Source of the DNA: Gonocerus acuteangulatus
Taxonomy: Eukaryota; Arthropoda; Insecta; Hemiptera; Coreidae
Assembly: GCA_946811695.1 (NCBI GenBank)
Contig: OX328124.1
Span: 60,094,754-60,158,753, forward strand
Length of the DNA stretch: 64,000 nt
Direction of reading: 5' to 3'
Shown here: positions 25,174-36,312 of the stretch, piece after piece
Layout: each line of letters starts with the position of its first letter
Numbering within the stretch: position 1 is the first letter of the stretch
Translations under genes and position numbers: made by a program
Notes under the pieces: generated by a model
Databases searched by the model: none
Seen by the model: only the letters and a program-made list of their open reading frames with translations
Told to the model about the DNA's origin: nothing

Positions 25174-26779
25174 AATATAACAAACATTTCGACCCCTAAA
25201 GGCATATAAATAATACTTTTTGAGTGGTAAACTCTTAAAATGCTATCGTGTTGACATATTATATGAATATTGTTTATATATATATAAGGGTATTCCAGTC
25301 TTAAACCGACAGGCTTCGTATATCGATGGGGAATCGAAAAACTAAGTCAAAAAGTCCTTTGGCGGTTTTCTCGTTTTCGCTTCCTTTATTTATCGCTTAA
25401 ACAAAGCGTTATATGAAAAAAACACCTACACAAACGTTGTAGCTTATTATATTATATTTAAGATGAGACCATGTTCTTAGGTCGAATATTTTACGAGATA
25501 ATCGTGTTTGAATAACCCATCGGATGGACATTTTGTTCCATAGAGAGTTATACATTTTTTTATCTGACGGACCGTCTGCGCTTAGAACGCAAAAGCTAAA
25601 AAAAATAATTCACGGTTCACTTTTATTTTAGTTGGTAGGATCGATGAATATACATTTAAAGACACTTTTCAGATATTGAGTCATGCGTGCAACCTCAATT
25701 AATACATTCCTTGGGTAAGTGCTAGACACTAATAATACTTAATATTTTCCTAGGTTGGAGAGCTGCATATATTTACATTAACCGAAGGATTTACAGCATT
25801 TTAATTCATGTTTGTGAATTCTTCATTAAGGTGTTGGCACTTATTTATCAAAGGCTGTTAGAATAACTAAGTATGGCATATGGATATAATATAATAATTA
25901 ACTAAATAATGTATTTGATTTCAGATTGAAGCTGTCTGGAAAAGGAGGAAAAAGTATTTCTGTTCTGGAACAAAATTCAATGAAAAGAAGAAATGATATC
26001 CTCTAATGCAATTCTTTGTTAGTATCTTAAATTAAAATTATCAACAGCCTCGTTACTTTATGTTACACACACATGACATTTTAAAATGTGTATCAGAGAG
26101 AAAATGGTTATTTGTCGTATATTTATATGATCAATAAAAACATAATAAAGGTAAAAATATTTGTATATTACTAACGTACTAATAAAATAATATATCCGAA
26201 TTGTAAATTAGTAAAAGAGTATGTCCAATGCAACCAAGAGCTGGCCGGTGAATCTCATCATTATTCCCAACAAGTTTTTCAGGGGATAAATCTTAAACAT
26301 GATCAAATAAGTTAAAATATCGTACTATATTAAGTTCATCAATACTTGCATGCTTGCAAAATCTAAAAATGTAATTTTATTTCTTACAAAAAATAAAAAG
26401 AGCCTGTTTCATTTTGTAAAAACTCATAATTTTAAAACAGCAGGATTTGTTATCTAAAAAATAAACTAACAAGAAGAAACAATTTTATATTTGCAGATTA
26501 AGAGATTTTATGCTTGTCGGCTTGTATCAAAGCAATAGAGGATGTTGCTAATGACCATTGTACTCAATACACAACAAATAATAATAAAAGAAATAGTTAA
26601 TATTAAATTTATTGTTTATTTTGCCCTAAAATCTATCTGTGGGGTCATAAATGCTGCAATTCATTATGACTCACAATGATTTATATTTCAAAATGATTAT
26701 ATAATGAGTCTAGAAAAATAAATGGTATAAAATTTACGCATCAAACATCAAGTGTTAGCCTATATAATTAAACTAAATA
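25013..26779. other. AT-rich stretch; poly(T) at 25141-25171
   Basis: GTATTCCAGTCTTAAACCGA at 25290 looks like a transposon end, but no partner was found. A possible plus-strand terminal exon at 25925-25996 is discussed under rejected items. Confidence 0.35.
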
Positions 26780-27410
26780 TTAGAAATTATTGGCAAGACT
26801 GCTGGACTCGACTAACTGACAATAAATTAAAACCATTAAAAATACTAACGAAGAGTGGGTATAAAGATACTAAGGCAAAATAAAGAATAGAATATATAGA
26901 AATAATTCTAGCTCGACTCCAAATTTGCCATACCAGACACGGATTTCTGATGAAATGCCATAACAAACCAATATATGACACGAGCAATGTAGAGCTTACA
27001 ATAAAGCACCTCCTTATGGAATTCAGTAGAATAAATTCTTCTAAGTGTCCTAAGTGACATGAACGAAATGTTGAACGATTACAGCCAGTATATAAACACA
27101 ATATTCTAAGGAATAAATTAGCTTAAGGAATAAATTAGCTTTTAATGATGAAGATGCTGAATCTTTAGGTCATACAGATCCATCATCACTTTGCTTGTCT
27201 AGGCTGCATCGCAATACTTGCAGAACATGCTGAAGACATCTTGTGATCGCCGCTGGCAGTCCTTCCAACCTCAAATGGGTTAGCTCCTATTTCCAGGCAT
27301 GATTAGGGAATCCATCTTAGGAGGTTTATATTCTCCTAACGTAATACATACGGAATAACATGTACTTCGTACACTTAAGGCTTGAGCCTAACCGATAAAT
27401 AAAAATCAAG
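26780..27410 (+). pseudogene. LINE ORF2 C-terminal remnant plus 3' UTR (I/Jockey-like)
   Basis: Plus-strand translation from about 26790 gives LTDNKLKPLKILTKSGYKD, then IEIILARLQICHTRHGFLMK and CHNKPIYDTSNVELTIKHLL. This is the RNase H-distal tail typical of I/Jockey-type ORF2 proteins (RLRIGHT-like, HGFL, then ELT.KHLL with a degenerate zinc knuckle C..C). There are two in-frame stops. The element likely ends at about 27405 with GATAAATAAAAATC. No upstream RT remains, so it is 5'-truncated and decayed. Confidence 0.7.
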
Positions 27411-28744
27411 CAACGTGAAATCAGGGCTTGGGTCCGCTCTATCCACAGGGCCAAAACTCACAATCCACCTTCCTGGATAATGTTTATTAGGAGCTGGACG
27501 CCCGTTCATTTGCCAACCTTTTTTTCAAATGCCATTCCTAAGAGGAGTGACATACTTGTATCATTCTGAAGATCATAATGAGCTCTTAGCCAAACGGATC
27601 CATTTAGGAAAAAAACTGCATGTTTCACGTGCTCCCGAATGACACATTATCATAGAACCAGAGGGGAGACTTGCGCGAGTTCTGCAAAAAGGAGGCTAGC
27701 TGAGTAACTTCTATCATTTAATAAAAAGTAATTCTTTTTCTTTTTTAATAAATTTCTTTCTTTTTTTTAGTTGGATTTAAGGCGAGTCAACCTTTGAGGT
27801 CATTAACACCAGTAGAGTTTAATGGTGTATACATAATGATGTCAGCTGTAATTGTCTGAACTGTAATTATTTTGAATTCAGTCTGTTAATTAACTTCAAC
27901 GTAAGAATTGCTTTAATCAATATGTAACAATCTCATGAAGAATAGTTTTCATTTTATTCTGATAAGATCACAAAAATAAACATGTTGCATTTTGTCTTTA
28001 TCAGTTGTTTTTCTTCCAAAATTACAATTACTTTATGAAATTGAGAGATTATCTCTATTCTGAGTATAGAGGTATGGAAAGGTAATTAAATTTGTCAACT
28101 TTTGTGAGATTCGGGAGCTTACAGAATTTCTTTTGGAAGTGTAGAGATTCTCGATAATTTTTCGCTAGACTTTTGTTATTATTATAAAAATAAACTAACA
28201 AGAAGAATATATAAACGTTTTGAACAGTTATTTCAGGTTGAATATGAAACTTGTGATCATTCAAAGACCATTAGCCTTAAAGAAAATTTAATTTAAATTT
28301 AATTAATAGCGTTGATAAATACAGTATACAAGCAGAAAAAATGGGGGGTTTCAAACAAAAAAATTTTTTTTTTTTTCTAAATAACCTTTAGAAAGGCATT
28401 TGTTTGGAACAAAAAGTGATAGAAACATACGATTAGCAGTATTTAACAACATTTTTGTTCTAGATTAACCCTCATGAGTATTGACATCAATTTACGATAC
28501 TCACTGTATATGGGATACTATTAACATTGTAATTACCAAATATACAGTACGTTATATTATGTTGCCTCGGAGTTGGACACACACCTACATTATGTCATGA
28601 CAGATCCTATTTGTACCTAATATTATTTCGTACAAAATTATTCATACTATCCGAGAAGCTGCCGGATCCTTATATATAATAAATTAATGATAAAAATAAC
28701 AATTTTGTTCATCGAATAGAGTAAAAGTCATTCTTTCAGTAGAT
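27411..28744. other. Gene-poor stretch, possible intron of a minus-strand gene
   Basis: Nothing is recognised except the weak exon candidate at 28123-28169 and a short motif at 27775-27815 (GGCGAGTCAACC...TCATTAACACCA) that also occurs at 60513-60552 and may mark another old SINE. Confidence 0.35.
28123..28169 (-). CDS. Weak candidate exon, unidentified gene
   Basis: It is 47 nt with a good donor (ATTCT|GTAAGC) and a poor acceptor (ACAAAAG). It continues the frame of the exon at 30213-30308 from phase 0: SSEKLSRISTLPKEI. Short length makes chance likely. Confidence 0.2.
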
Positions 28745-28964
28745 TCCTAAAGCAGGCTACACATGATTCAGACAGGCCTGTCAGTTAGACATGAACAGTC
28801 CGCCTAAAAGCCGGTCGTCTGAATGTGCATACATTCCGGCCGCCTGAACAGTCTTAACTGACAAACCGGCCGGAATATATACTCGTTCAGGCTACCGGCT
28901 TTCAGGAGGACTGTTCAGGCATAACTGACAGGCCTGCCTGAATCGTGTGTAGCCTGCTTTAGGA
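28745..28964. mobile_element. Palindromic MITE, 220 bp
   Basis: Ends TCCTAAAGCAGGCTACACA and TGTGTAGCCTGCTTTAGGA are inverted. The similarity continues through CAGGCCTGTCAGTTA, GAACAGTCC and CATTCCGGCCG for about 95 bp per arm, so almost the entire element folds back. AGAT lies on both sides (28741-28744, 28965-28968), a candidate 4-bp duplication. It is GC-rich relative to its surroundings. Superfamily is undetermined. Confidence 0.8.
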
Positions 28965-29490
28965 AGATGACTCCCTGTGATGATTCGAATCGCGTGTCGC
29001 CCTGAGACTAAACTAGCCTATATAGATTTAACCTCGTAGCCACACGTAGACAAACAAGCTAATGCTAAAGATGAGATGAATGAGAGGACCTTGCTCCACA
29101 ATAGGAGGCTCACAATACACAGAATCGGAATACATAAAACATCATCTATGAGGCAATCAAGACATGAGTCTCACCTTAACCTAGTTCGGACATTAGGTGA
29201 CCCCTCCGGCACATCACTCGCTTTGAGTCATCACTAATCAAGGACCGAAAACTTTCCGGCTTATCTCGGGCATTTCAACTTATTAGTTTCGTATTTGATA
29301 ACACAGCCAAAACAAAAGTGCGGGCCCAGAGAGCAGACCATGTCTGCTATATGTTTTTGGGGTCGCTAAATCTGAATCCAGAAAGTGGATCTTTGAGAAA
29401 CAATATCTCGAAAACGAGTAACGCCTGGAGGGTCCTATCATTTTCCAAAGCGTAGAGTCCACTTTAATAAACATGTAGGAATATTTATTA

Positions 29491-29700
29491 TTTATTTAAA
29501 TTTTAACGTCCATTTATTATTAACTACGAATTTTAGGACGGGTTATCTATAGGCTACCACCCTTTTCTAGCCAGGAAAGGGGTAATGCCTTTTCTTTTTT
29601 TCGAAAGAAAAGCCACCGCCCCTAGTGGGAATCGAACCCACGACCTTTGGCACGGAGTGTTAAGAGCTCACGCCTTAACCCTCACGGCTACCGGGTCTCC
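29491..29700 (-). mobile_element. tRNA-derived SINE, family A, full copy
   Basis: The minus strand reads GGAGACCCGGTAGCCGTGAG (class II Leu/Ser-like A box), B box GTGGGTTCGATTCCCACTAG, then the core CTAGAAAAGGGTGGTAGCCT and ATAGATAACCCGTCC, ending in an AT-rich tail. A perfect 12-bp duplication GAATATTTATTA flanks it (29479-29490, 29701-29712). Confidence 0.92.
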
Positions 29701-30212
29701 GAATATTTATTAAAAAAAATTGTTTGTAAATGGAAGCTTAGTTAATTTATTATAGGTCGTTTATTTAATTTACGTCAACTGATACATTGCTCGAATAAAA
29801 TATGGGGGGACTTTTTAAGGGTTTTGTTTTGGGATTTTAAGGATTGCATCAGTTCAAAAATTACATCCGAAGGCCTTGGGTCAATTTTTGTGTAAGAAGT
29901 GAAAGATTGCATGCATTAGAAAACTTATTAAATACAAAAATATAAACAAAAACGCGAATGTTTTAGAAAAGTCATATACTTATACACCCCCTGAAATTTA
30001 TTGCTGAAGAAGTCTTGCCGAAATCTGTTTTTTTTTTTTTTAGTCCATCCATTACTTCGTAGGTTATTTATTAGACGAAGAGAAATAAATTTTCCAGCCA
30101 AAAAAATACAAAAATAAATAAATTACATTATAATTTCTAATATTATTAAGAAAGTAGATTTCAGTATGCATGTAATGCCAATATAACAAAATTTGTAATA
30201 AAAGTGTCCTAC

Positions 30213-30308
30213 CTCATTAAATGGCTGACTCCAACAGAACTCTTCTAAAGATAAATTTAAGATTTTGCTAACTGGTCCAATGATACCTGCTTGATTTTTC
30301 TTCATATT
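30213..30308 (-). CDS. Internal coding exon, unidentified gene
   Basis: It is 96 nt, 32 codons, phase 0 at both ends. The acceptor has a good pyrimidine tract (TCTCTACCTCTCAAATTTTC then CAG) and the donor is GAG|GTAGGA. The translation starts NMKKNQAGIIGPVSKILNLS and ends FCWSQPFNE. Codon usage is less AT-skewed than the flanks. The upstream exon at 31853-31977 ends in the same phase. The protein is not recognised; the sequence has mixed hydrophobic and charged residues without repeats, as expected of a real globular protein. Confidence 0.55.
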
Positions 30309-30549
30309 CTGGAAAATTTGAGAGGTAGAGATAAATGCTCATCAGAATGACGGAATCATTTTAAATTTGACAAGGTTGATGTTGAGTTTGTAGAGGGGGT
30401 TGCGCATCCCATTCTATTAAATATATGACAAGCCTATTATCACAGTCCAAGGATGGAGGGAGGATTTTAAAAGGACATTTAAATTCTTTGAGATAACCCT
30501 TTTTTTAAATAACAAGATGCGCTAGTTGCTGTGGATGATACTTGGCTAA

Positions 30550-30609
30550 AACTTTTTTTTTTTTTTTTTTTTTTTCTTTTTTTTTTCTTTTTTTTTTCTT
30601 TTTTTTTTC
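30550..30609. repeat. Poly(T) with C interruptions
   Basis: About 60 bp of T with single C bases at regular spacing of 9-11 bp. Confidence 0.9.
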
Positions 30610-30793
30610 AATGAATTTTGTATTCGGCCCGCGTTTTGGCATCACCTGTAAGCTTCTCCAGGAGTGGAAAACTGATCTAATTATAAGTTGCAACATTACT
30701 GCAGAATTTGTTGCACTGATGTGATCACTTCCATTCCGATCAGTACTGCCTCTAATTGTAACCCAGATGAAGCCTTCAGAATAAACTCAAACG

Positions 30794-31600
30794 TTGGCAA
30801 AAATAAGTAAGAGAAGCAAATTGTTTTCAATGAAAATTCACGATTTCTACATTAGAAAAATTACATATTTAATGAAGGACAATCAAAAAGAAAAGGTGAA
30901 ACGCAGCTCTTTTAAAAGTAGTGACATAAATTCGAAAACAATGTATTCATTTGACTATTATCCAACAATTTCAAATTCAAACCCTCCGTAAGGATATTGG
31001 GAAAATTGCCAGGAAATATCGCATTAGACAAAAAATTATTTAATTTGAATTAAATATAAATTGACGGATTTAGAACCCATATATAATGTATAAGATGTAA
31101 AATGTAGTTCGCAATAAAAAATTCATTGGAGAGTCGTTGCAGTTATTTACGAGTAGGATAATGTAAAAAACGTGCAATACAAGTAAATCTAATCACAAAT
31201 TTGAATTTGGCAAGGTAAAGATTACAGACAAAGAAAATTATATGATAAAACGCAAAATATACATTAAATATAGAAATAAAGTAGTTAATAAAAACTGAAA
31301 TAAAACATCTAAACAAAATATTTTCCATGTAATTAAATATAATTAATGATTACCATAGTGATATCAAAGTTTTTATTTTATTCATTTGGCTATATTTCTT
31401 TTGAGTATCGATGTTAGGCGCCATTGTTCTTAGCTTCATTCGCGACGTGGTCCCAGTTAGTGGATCAAATGCCTAATAGAGTGGTAAATATTTTTCATTT
31501 CAGCTCCTGATGAGACACTGTGGTGCAAAATTAGTTGAGCTCATATAAACAAATCCTGTTTATCAATTCACCATTTTATTTGTTAAACTTTCGTCTAATA
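30794..31600 (+). pseudogene. Old Penelope-like element, same lineage as 20762-22120
   Basis: The plus-strand translation in shifting frames matches the intact copy. FDYYPTISN then LRKDIGKIARKY (about 30945-31025) corresponds to FHYHPSIAN...CKDVGKISWKY. FIGESLQLF (about 31110) corresponds to the YIGES block. HKFEFGKVKITDKEN and NIFHVIKYN correspond to the C-terminus. There are many stops and frameshifts. The tail keeps CTGATGA at 31507-31513 with a degraded AAAA in place of GAAA. It lies inside the candidate host intron. Confidence 0.7.
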
Positions 31601-31852
31601 AGTAGATTTAATAGGGTATTTTTCGATAGGGTAATAATTTAATCTAAGAAATTGGCGACCCGTGCAACTTATAATATATACCTTTCAAGAAGTAAGGGGC
31701 TTAAATTGTGAAAATTACATATGATTTATTTTTTTTAATGCCATAAGTAGGTCTGAAAATATGTACTATAATTACCTGTATATTTTGAATATTCCCAGGG
31801 ACGATATTTAATTTAGGCTATAATCTAAATGACACAGTGAAATATACTGTAC

Positions 31853-31977
31853 CTTAATTTCAGTAGAATGCTTCCTCCAAATATTTTTAAAACAGTCATT
31901 GGGGAATGTTCTTGGCGAAGGTTCTTCCTTAAGAGCTCGGACATCAGTATATTCGAGATCGTCCCAACTTGTCAGGA
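31853..31977 (-). CDS. Internal coding exon, unidentified gene
   Basis: It is 125 nt: two bases completing a codon, then 41 codons LTSWDDLEYTDVRALKEEPS... to ...HSTEIK. The acceptor is ATATGTTTCAG and the donor AAG|GTACAGTA. It exits in phase 0, matching the entry phase of the exon at 30213-30308. The region 31861-31975 stands out as balanced in composition within very AT-rich sequence. No domain was recognised. The joint reading of the two exons (73 codons) is uninterrupted. Confidence 0.55.
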
Positions 31978-32081
31978 CTGAAACATATTTAAAACAGTAT
32001 GTTCAAATTTAACAGTAGTAGTTTATAGTTATTAGTTAAAATAACTAAAGTTTGTACCATTTATAAGTAAAAAACGCTCAC

Positions 32082-32131
32082 AGAACATAAATTTATCCCT
32101 TTTCTTCCTATTGACGTCCAGCAGCACTCCC
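32082..32131 (-). CDS. Weak candidate exon upstream of 31853-31977
   Basis: It is 50 nt with donor TTCT|GTGAGC and acceptor TATTTAAG. Phase 1 exit fits the two-base start of the next exon. The translation is ECCWTSIGRKRDKFMF. Alternatively an ATG at about 32152 (MYWQYLRECC...) could make this the first coding exon. Evidence is thin. Confidence 0.25.
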
Positions 32132-32159
32132 TTAAATATTGCCAGTACATTGTACACAA

Positions 32160-32182
32160 AAAAAACACACACACACACACAT
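32160..32182. repeat. (CA)n microsatellite
   Basis: A short A run followed by about nine CA units. Confidence 0.9.
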
Positions 32183-32219
32183 ACATATACATATATCCAC
32201 CTGTATTTATTCGTGGTAT

Positions 32220-32310
32220 AAAACCTATATTTTTAAGATAATAAATTTGTAATATTTTTGCGGAGTTTTTGGCTTGATATTCAAGCCTTCATCAGAGCGA
32301 CGAGAAAAAG
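32220..32310 (-). mobile_element. Penelope-like tail with hammerhead-like core
   Basis: On minus: CTCTGATGAAGGCTTGAATA then TCAAGCCAAAAACTCC. CTGATGA, an extra A, a six-pair stem GGCTTG/CAAGCC and AAAA in place of GAAA. Decayed, no coding part. Confidence 0.5.
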
Positions 32311-33074
32311 GTGAACTGTGCCTCAGGGACGTACAATAATTTCAAAAATGGACGAGCCTTGGAGTAAGTCTAGGCTGAGTAAGGATTTTTGCATGTGCAC
32401 AGAAAATGGAGCCAAGTCCCAAAAACGTCCTGCATAAAATAAACCATCTGTTTCTGTTCTAAGCGTTTAAAATCTCACCTGAAATAAGGGTTAAATGAAA
32501 ACAGCTAATGTGACACAATGTCTGCGAGTCGTACATTTCTAGTTTTAACCTAGTAAGTAATACAATGTTCATATAGCTATAATAATGATAATAATTATGT
32601 TAAGAGTTTGCAAATTCTGTAAATATTGCAGTTTTGTTCTTTAAAAGAGTTTTGTACCTTCTTATAAATAGCAACGACTCAATTATACATTCAGCATTAC
32701 TTAAGTCAAATAATTCAAAGTGGACGATAAAACAGAAAAAAATGGGAGGTAGTTTGTTCTTTTTTAATACAATTAGATCCTTGGAAGTTGTTGAAGGACA
32801 AGCATGATTGGAGAGAGACTTTGATTGATGACTTGCTGAAAGCTTAATCCATTCATCAAGGTCATTGCTTTAAACTTAATAAATGACTGGTCTTTTACGC
32901 CGACCTACCATACACTCTTTGCGCCGTGCAATTTACTTCTGGAAAAACTGCACTGGAAACGGTCCGCATAAAGAACTATCTCCTTGGTTTATTTGCTATA
33001 TAAATATATATAATTTGGCTTAGTTAGCTTAATCGAAGGATTAAACAATGGTTTATTTAATAATCCATTTGGAA

Positions 33075-33182
33075 GCCTGGTGGCAGAGGAAGTTAAGGCA
33101 TGAGCACCCCGTGGCTTGGGAGTTGGTTTCTCTCTTTCTGTATTAAGTGAAAGTAAAAATGTAAATAAATAAACTTTTATCC
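33075..33182 (+). mobile_element. tRNA-derived SINE, family A, degenerate
   Basis: GGAAGCCTGGTGGCAGAGGA and GTTAAGGCATGAGCACC resemble the family head. The B box is ruined (GGAGTTGGTTTCTC) and the core is deleted. It ends AAATAAATAAAC. Confidence 0.6.
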
Positions 33183-33379
33183 TTTTCTATTGGGAGAACA
33201 GTAAATATACTTTTAGAGTGTTTTCTATTTATCTATAAGTAAAATAATAATCCTTAGGTGGTAAAGCCGATGACGCAAACAGAAGATGCTGAAGAAAAAT
33301 GTTAAGTGATCAAAAGTTCAACAATTTTTCTTGTTTAGGTCAAAGAATAAAATCAAATTAACATAAACGCAAATTTATT

Positions 33380-33432
33380 AAAACAGGATCCACATGTTTC
33401 GCTTCCCTGGATGCCTCTCCAGGAGCGCAATA
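33380..33432 (-). mobile_element. Penelope-like tail with hammerhead-like core
   Basis: On minus: CTCCTGGAGAGGCATCCAGG then GAAGCGAAACATGTGGATCC. Layout CTGNAGA-G-stem-GAAACATGT is the same as the 6193-6550 palindrome. It ends at AT-rich sequence. Confidence 0.5.
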
Positions 33433-33539
33433 ACTATGTAGATACAGCCAAATGGGACGTCCTTACAGTAATGACTAGCGGAAGGTTCACGTTAGTTATT
33501 TTTAGCTGTATCTGGTTTCTGGGCTTCTGAAGGGGCATC

Positions 33540-33830
33540 GGGGGATTGTTATATTTTCGAATATTTTCTTAAATATCTCAAAAAAAGGTAGAGAGATCGG
33601 GGTAAGTGGTTAACATTTGAAAGGCAAAAATGTTTCCTACTACAAAGATTTGGTTAAAAATTCGCTATTCGGAGAAAACGATGCTTTCGGGTACAATCAG
33701 TAATGAAAAAAATGAGAAATCGTTGCATGAAATGTTCACGGGCCGACGGAATATAAGTCAAATTGCCAATAGAATCTTTAACGTTTTTCAGTACAAGGGC
33801 TATGAGTGCCCACGTAATTAAATTATATAA
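33540..33830 (+). mobile_element. Diverged fragment of family R
   Basis: AAATATCTCAAAAAAAGGTA, GATCGGGGTAAGTGGTTAAC and ATTCGGAGAAAACGATGCTT follow the order of the R 3' half. Strongly diverged. Confidence 0.4.
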
Positions 33831-33967
33831 CTGGAGCTGAAAATGGCCATTCCATATTACAAGTTATTTACCAACACTTACTTCTGCAGGTAGCTGTGTG
33901 AAGATCCATCTTTCAAATGTGTTAATTTTTCAAGTACTATTTAGCTTGTATACATATGTTCATATTA

Positions 33968-34231
33968 TCTATTATATAAAAATGAATCGCTAAATGTGTT
34001 GGTAAGTGCAAATCTCGAGAGCAGCTGAACCGATTTCGCCAATTCTTTTTTTATAACATTCCTTGAAGTACGAGGATGGTTTTTACGGGGAGAAAAATTT
34101 AAAAAAAATGCCAGGAAAAGTTTAAAAACAACACTTTTCGTGTCTTTTTCTCTTCCCTAATGCAAATTCATTTTAAAATAAAAACATATTTTCTCAATTA
34201 TAATATTTTTAACAGTTAACGTATTTGTATA
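33968..34231 (+). mobile_element. Helitron 5' terminal segment, direct duplicate of the next
   Basis: It begins with the canonical insect Helitron 5' end: A then TCTATTATATAAAAATGAAT, followed by CTCGAGAGCAGCTGAACCGA. The entire 264-bp unit repeats at 34232. Confidence 0.8.
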
Positions 34232-35681
34232 TCTATTATATAAAAATGAATCGCTAAATTTGTTGGTAAGCGCAAATCTCGAGAACAACTGAACCGATTT
34301 CGCTAATTCTTTTTTTATAATATTCCTTCAGCTACGAGGGTGGTTCTTACGGAGAAAAAAATTAAAAAAATTGCCTGAAAAAGTCTAAAAACAACACTTT
34401 TCGGGTCTTTTACTTCCTTAACGCAAATTCATTTTTAAATAAAAGCATATGTTCTCAATGATAATATTTTTAAAAGTTAATTAAAAGTTAACTTATTAGG
34501 TTATTTCTGTATAAGAAAAAAAATTAAATAAATAAGAACAAGTAATCACTAGGTGACAATAGAATCACATGTAATAATGCAATTTAAATTAATTTATATT
34601 TGCGTTAACGAAGTAAAAAAGACCCCACTTTTCTATATTCCCATACAAAAGATTCGTAATAATACTTAAAGGTCAATTAGTACTATAATACCATACCATA
34701 AAGTTTAAGTGTTAGTGGAGGGGTTCTGGGAAGGAAAACCAATTGAGTGACATTAGTATCGTATAAATATTAATGTCAATATTTGTCAAATTTTATACGA
34801 TAGTAACATTACTCAAAAACAAATTGTCTTTGGTAAAATGTCACTTGAAATTTAAACATCTCTTTGCTATTCATCTATAATATTACTAAATCTAAAAGCC
34901 ACAAATTTCTATAAAATTACTAAAGTGTTGTGTGTTTGTGACTTACTAAATATGCCTCCTATAAGGGGGCGGACAAATTTAAGCAGAACAACACGAAATT
35001 AAAAGAATCAAAAAAAAAATTAATTATCAAAAATTAATTATTGAAAAACTCAATGAACGTGAAGATCGCAATGAACGTGAAAGAATTAGGTTAAGACAGA
35101 CCCGTGAAGCGCGACATTCGACTAATAATGGTGCAAGTTTGAATCGAGCTGCTGTCAATTGATTACAGTGCCTGCAGCTGTGTTGCTATTGGACCTATGA
35201 ACTCAGGTCGACTATAAACAAATCCCAGGGGCAGTCATTAAGTGTTTGTGGTAATAATCTAGAAAACCCATTTTTCTCGCTTGGTCAATGGTATGTTGCC
35301 TGTTCCCGTGTTGGAAAACCATCTGCTCTGTTTGTTTACGCGTCTGGTAATGAAAGAAAAAATATCGTGTACCATTAAGCACTAAAATAAAAATGAAACT
35401 TAATTTAGAATAATTAAAATAAAATGAAATATAATAAGTAGGTATCATAATAAGAAATATGATATTGTAATTTTCATTGTGATTTTAGTGACTATTAAAA
35501 AAACTTTAAGTGTTTTATAATTTTTATTTCTTGACATAATGTAATTGTTGACTTATTAAGTTTCTTTTTTCTTTTTTTTTTTATCTTACTAGCTGACCCG
35601 GTGTCCCAAATAGCAGAATAAGTATTAAAAAAAAATAAAGAATTGACTGTTAGGCGGTACGAAGTTCGCCGGGTCAGCTAG
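34232..35681 (+). mobile_element. Non-autonomous Helitron with decayed ORF start
   Basis: The 5' end TCTATTATATAAAAATGAAT is preceded by A. The 3' end is GGCGGTACGAAGTTCGCC (hairpin), GGGTCAGCTAG, followed by T, as expected for Helitrons (TC...CTRR, insertion between A and T). At about 34952-35160 the sequence translates in broken frames to PPIRGRTNLSRTTRN, then NERERIRLRQTREARHS and NNGASLNRAAV, which resembles the N-terminus of insect Helitron Rep/helicase proteins. The Rep and helicase domains are gone. A 23-bp imperfect hairpin sits at 34745-34815. Confidence 0.8.
35588..35601 (-). mobile_element. Inverted Helitron 3' end inside the Helitron
   Basis: ACTAGCTGACCCGG is the exact reverse complement of the terminal CCGGGTCAGCTAGT at 35669-35682, giving a 95-bp inverted structure at the 3' edge. 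Confidence 0.75.
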
Positions 35682-35754
35682 TTTTTATAAAAAATAAAAT
35701 CTTCAGTCAACAGTTAAAATCATCTTATACCACATCATATGTTAACATGGATTA

Positions 35755-35889
35755 CGTCGGTTCAGTTCCCACAACGGTTCGTGGATAGTCATTTGAAGAA
35801 AACCAAATAAACACCAGCTCTTTTGTGGCTGGGAAAGGGTGATAACCTATAGATAACTCGCACCGAAATTTGTGATTGGTATAAATATT
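35755..35889 (+). mobile_element. tRNA-derived SINE, family A, 3' part
   Basis: TCAGTTCCCACAACGGTTCG is a ruined B-box area. GGGAAAGGGTGATAACCTAT and AGATAACTCGCACCGAAATT are the family core. The AT-rich tail runs into the target site of the next SINE. Confidence 0.7.
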
Positions 35890-35899
35890 TATATAGACA

Positions 35900-35903
<4 letters not shown>

Positions 35904-35974
<71 letters not shown>

Positions 35975-36312
35975 GTCCCGTAACAGGCCACGAGGGCCCT
36001 GAGGGGCAGATACTATAGAGGTATCTGATTCTTGACCATACGGCACACTAGGGAGATAGTATGGTCTGTACTATGCTCCGGCCGCCTGATTTTCCCCTTG
36101 GCTGCTTCGACTGCTAGAGTCATTAGCACCAACCAAGGTTCCCATTATTAAATTAATTAAAGGCTGGGTTGGCCTAGGGACGGTCAGGGAGGCCGAATCC
36201 TACCCATGAACGAAGACACTAGAAGAAAAAATCTTTAGTGCTTGCTCGGGATTTGAACTCAGGCCTCCAGCTTATTAGTCCAGTGCTCTACCACTGAGCT
36301 AACCTCGCCCCC
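35904..36312 (-). mobile_element. tRNA-Ile-like SINE with poly(T) 3' tail, 14-bp target duplication
   Basis: The minus strand begins GGGGGCGAGGTTAGCTCAGT, with anticodon-loop-like CTAATAA, and B box GAGTTCAAATCCCGAGC; this is clearly tRNA-derived and reads like tRNA-Ile(AAT). A body of about 340 bp follows, containing GTCCCTAGGCCAACCCAGCC and CTCGTGGCCTGTTACGGGAC, and it ends CTGAT then T(67) in the element's own sense. TATATAGACATATA is perfectly duplicated (35890-35903, 36313-36326). The homopolymer is T, not A, at the 3' side, which is unusual for a LINE-mobilised SINE. Confidence 0.9.

Noticed and set aside
25925..25996. Plus-strand terminal exon (after TTGATTTCAG, 23 codons to TGA, AATAAA-like signals near 26135)
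   Set aside because: Lysine-rich short reading with no upstream partner exon; AATAAA is common in this AT-rich DNA.
36240..36312. Functional tRNA-Ile gene (minus)
   Set aside because: The head is tRNA-like, but the acceptor stem does not close, and the sequence continues into a SINE body within an 11-14-bp duplication context.
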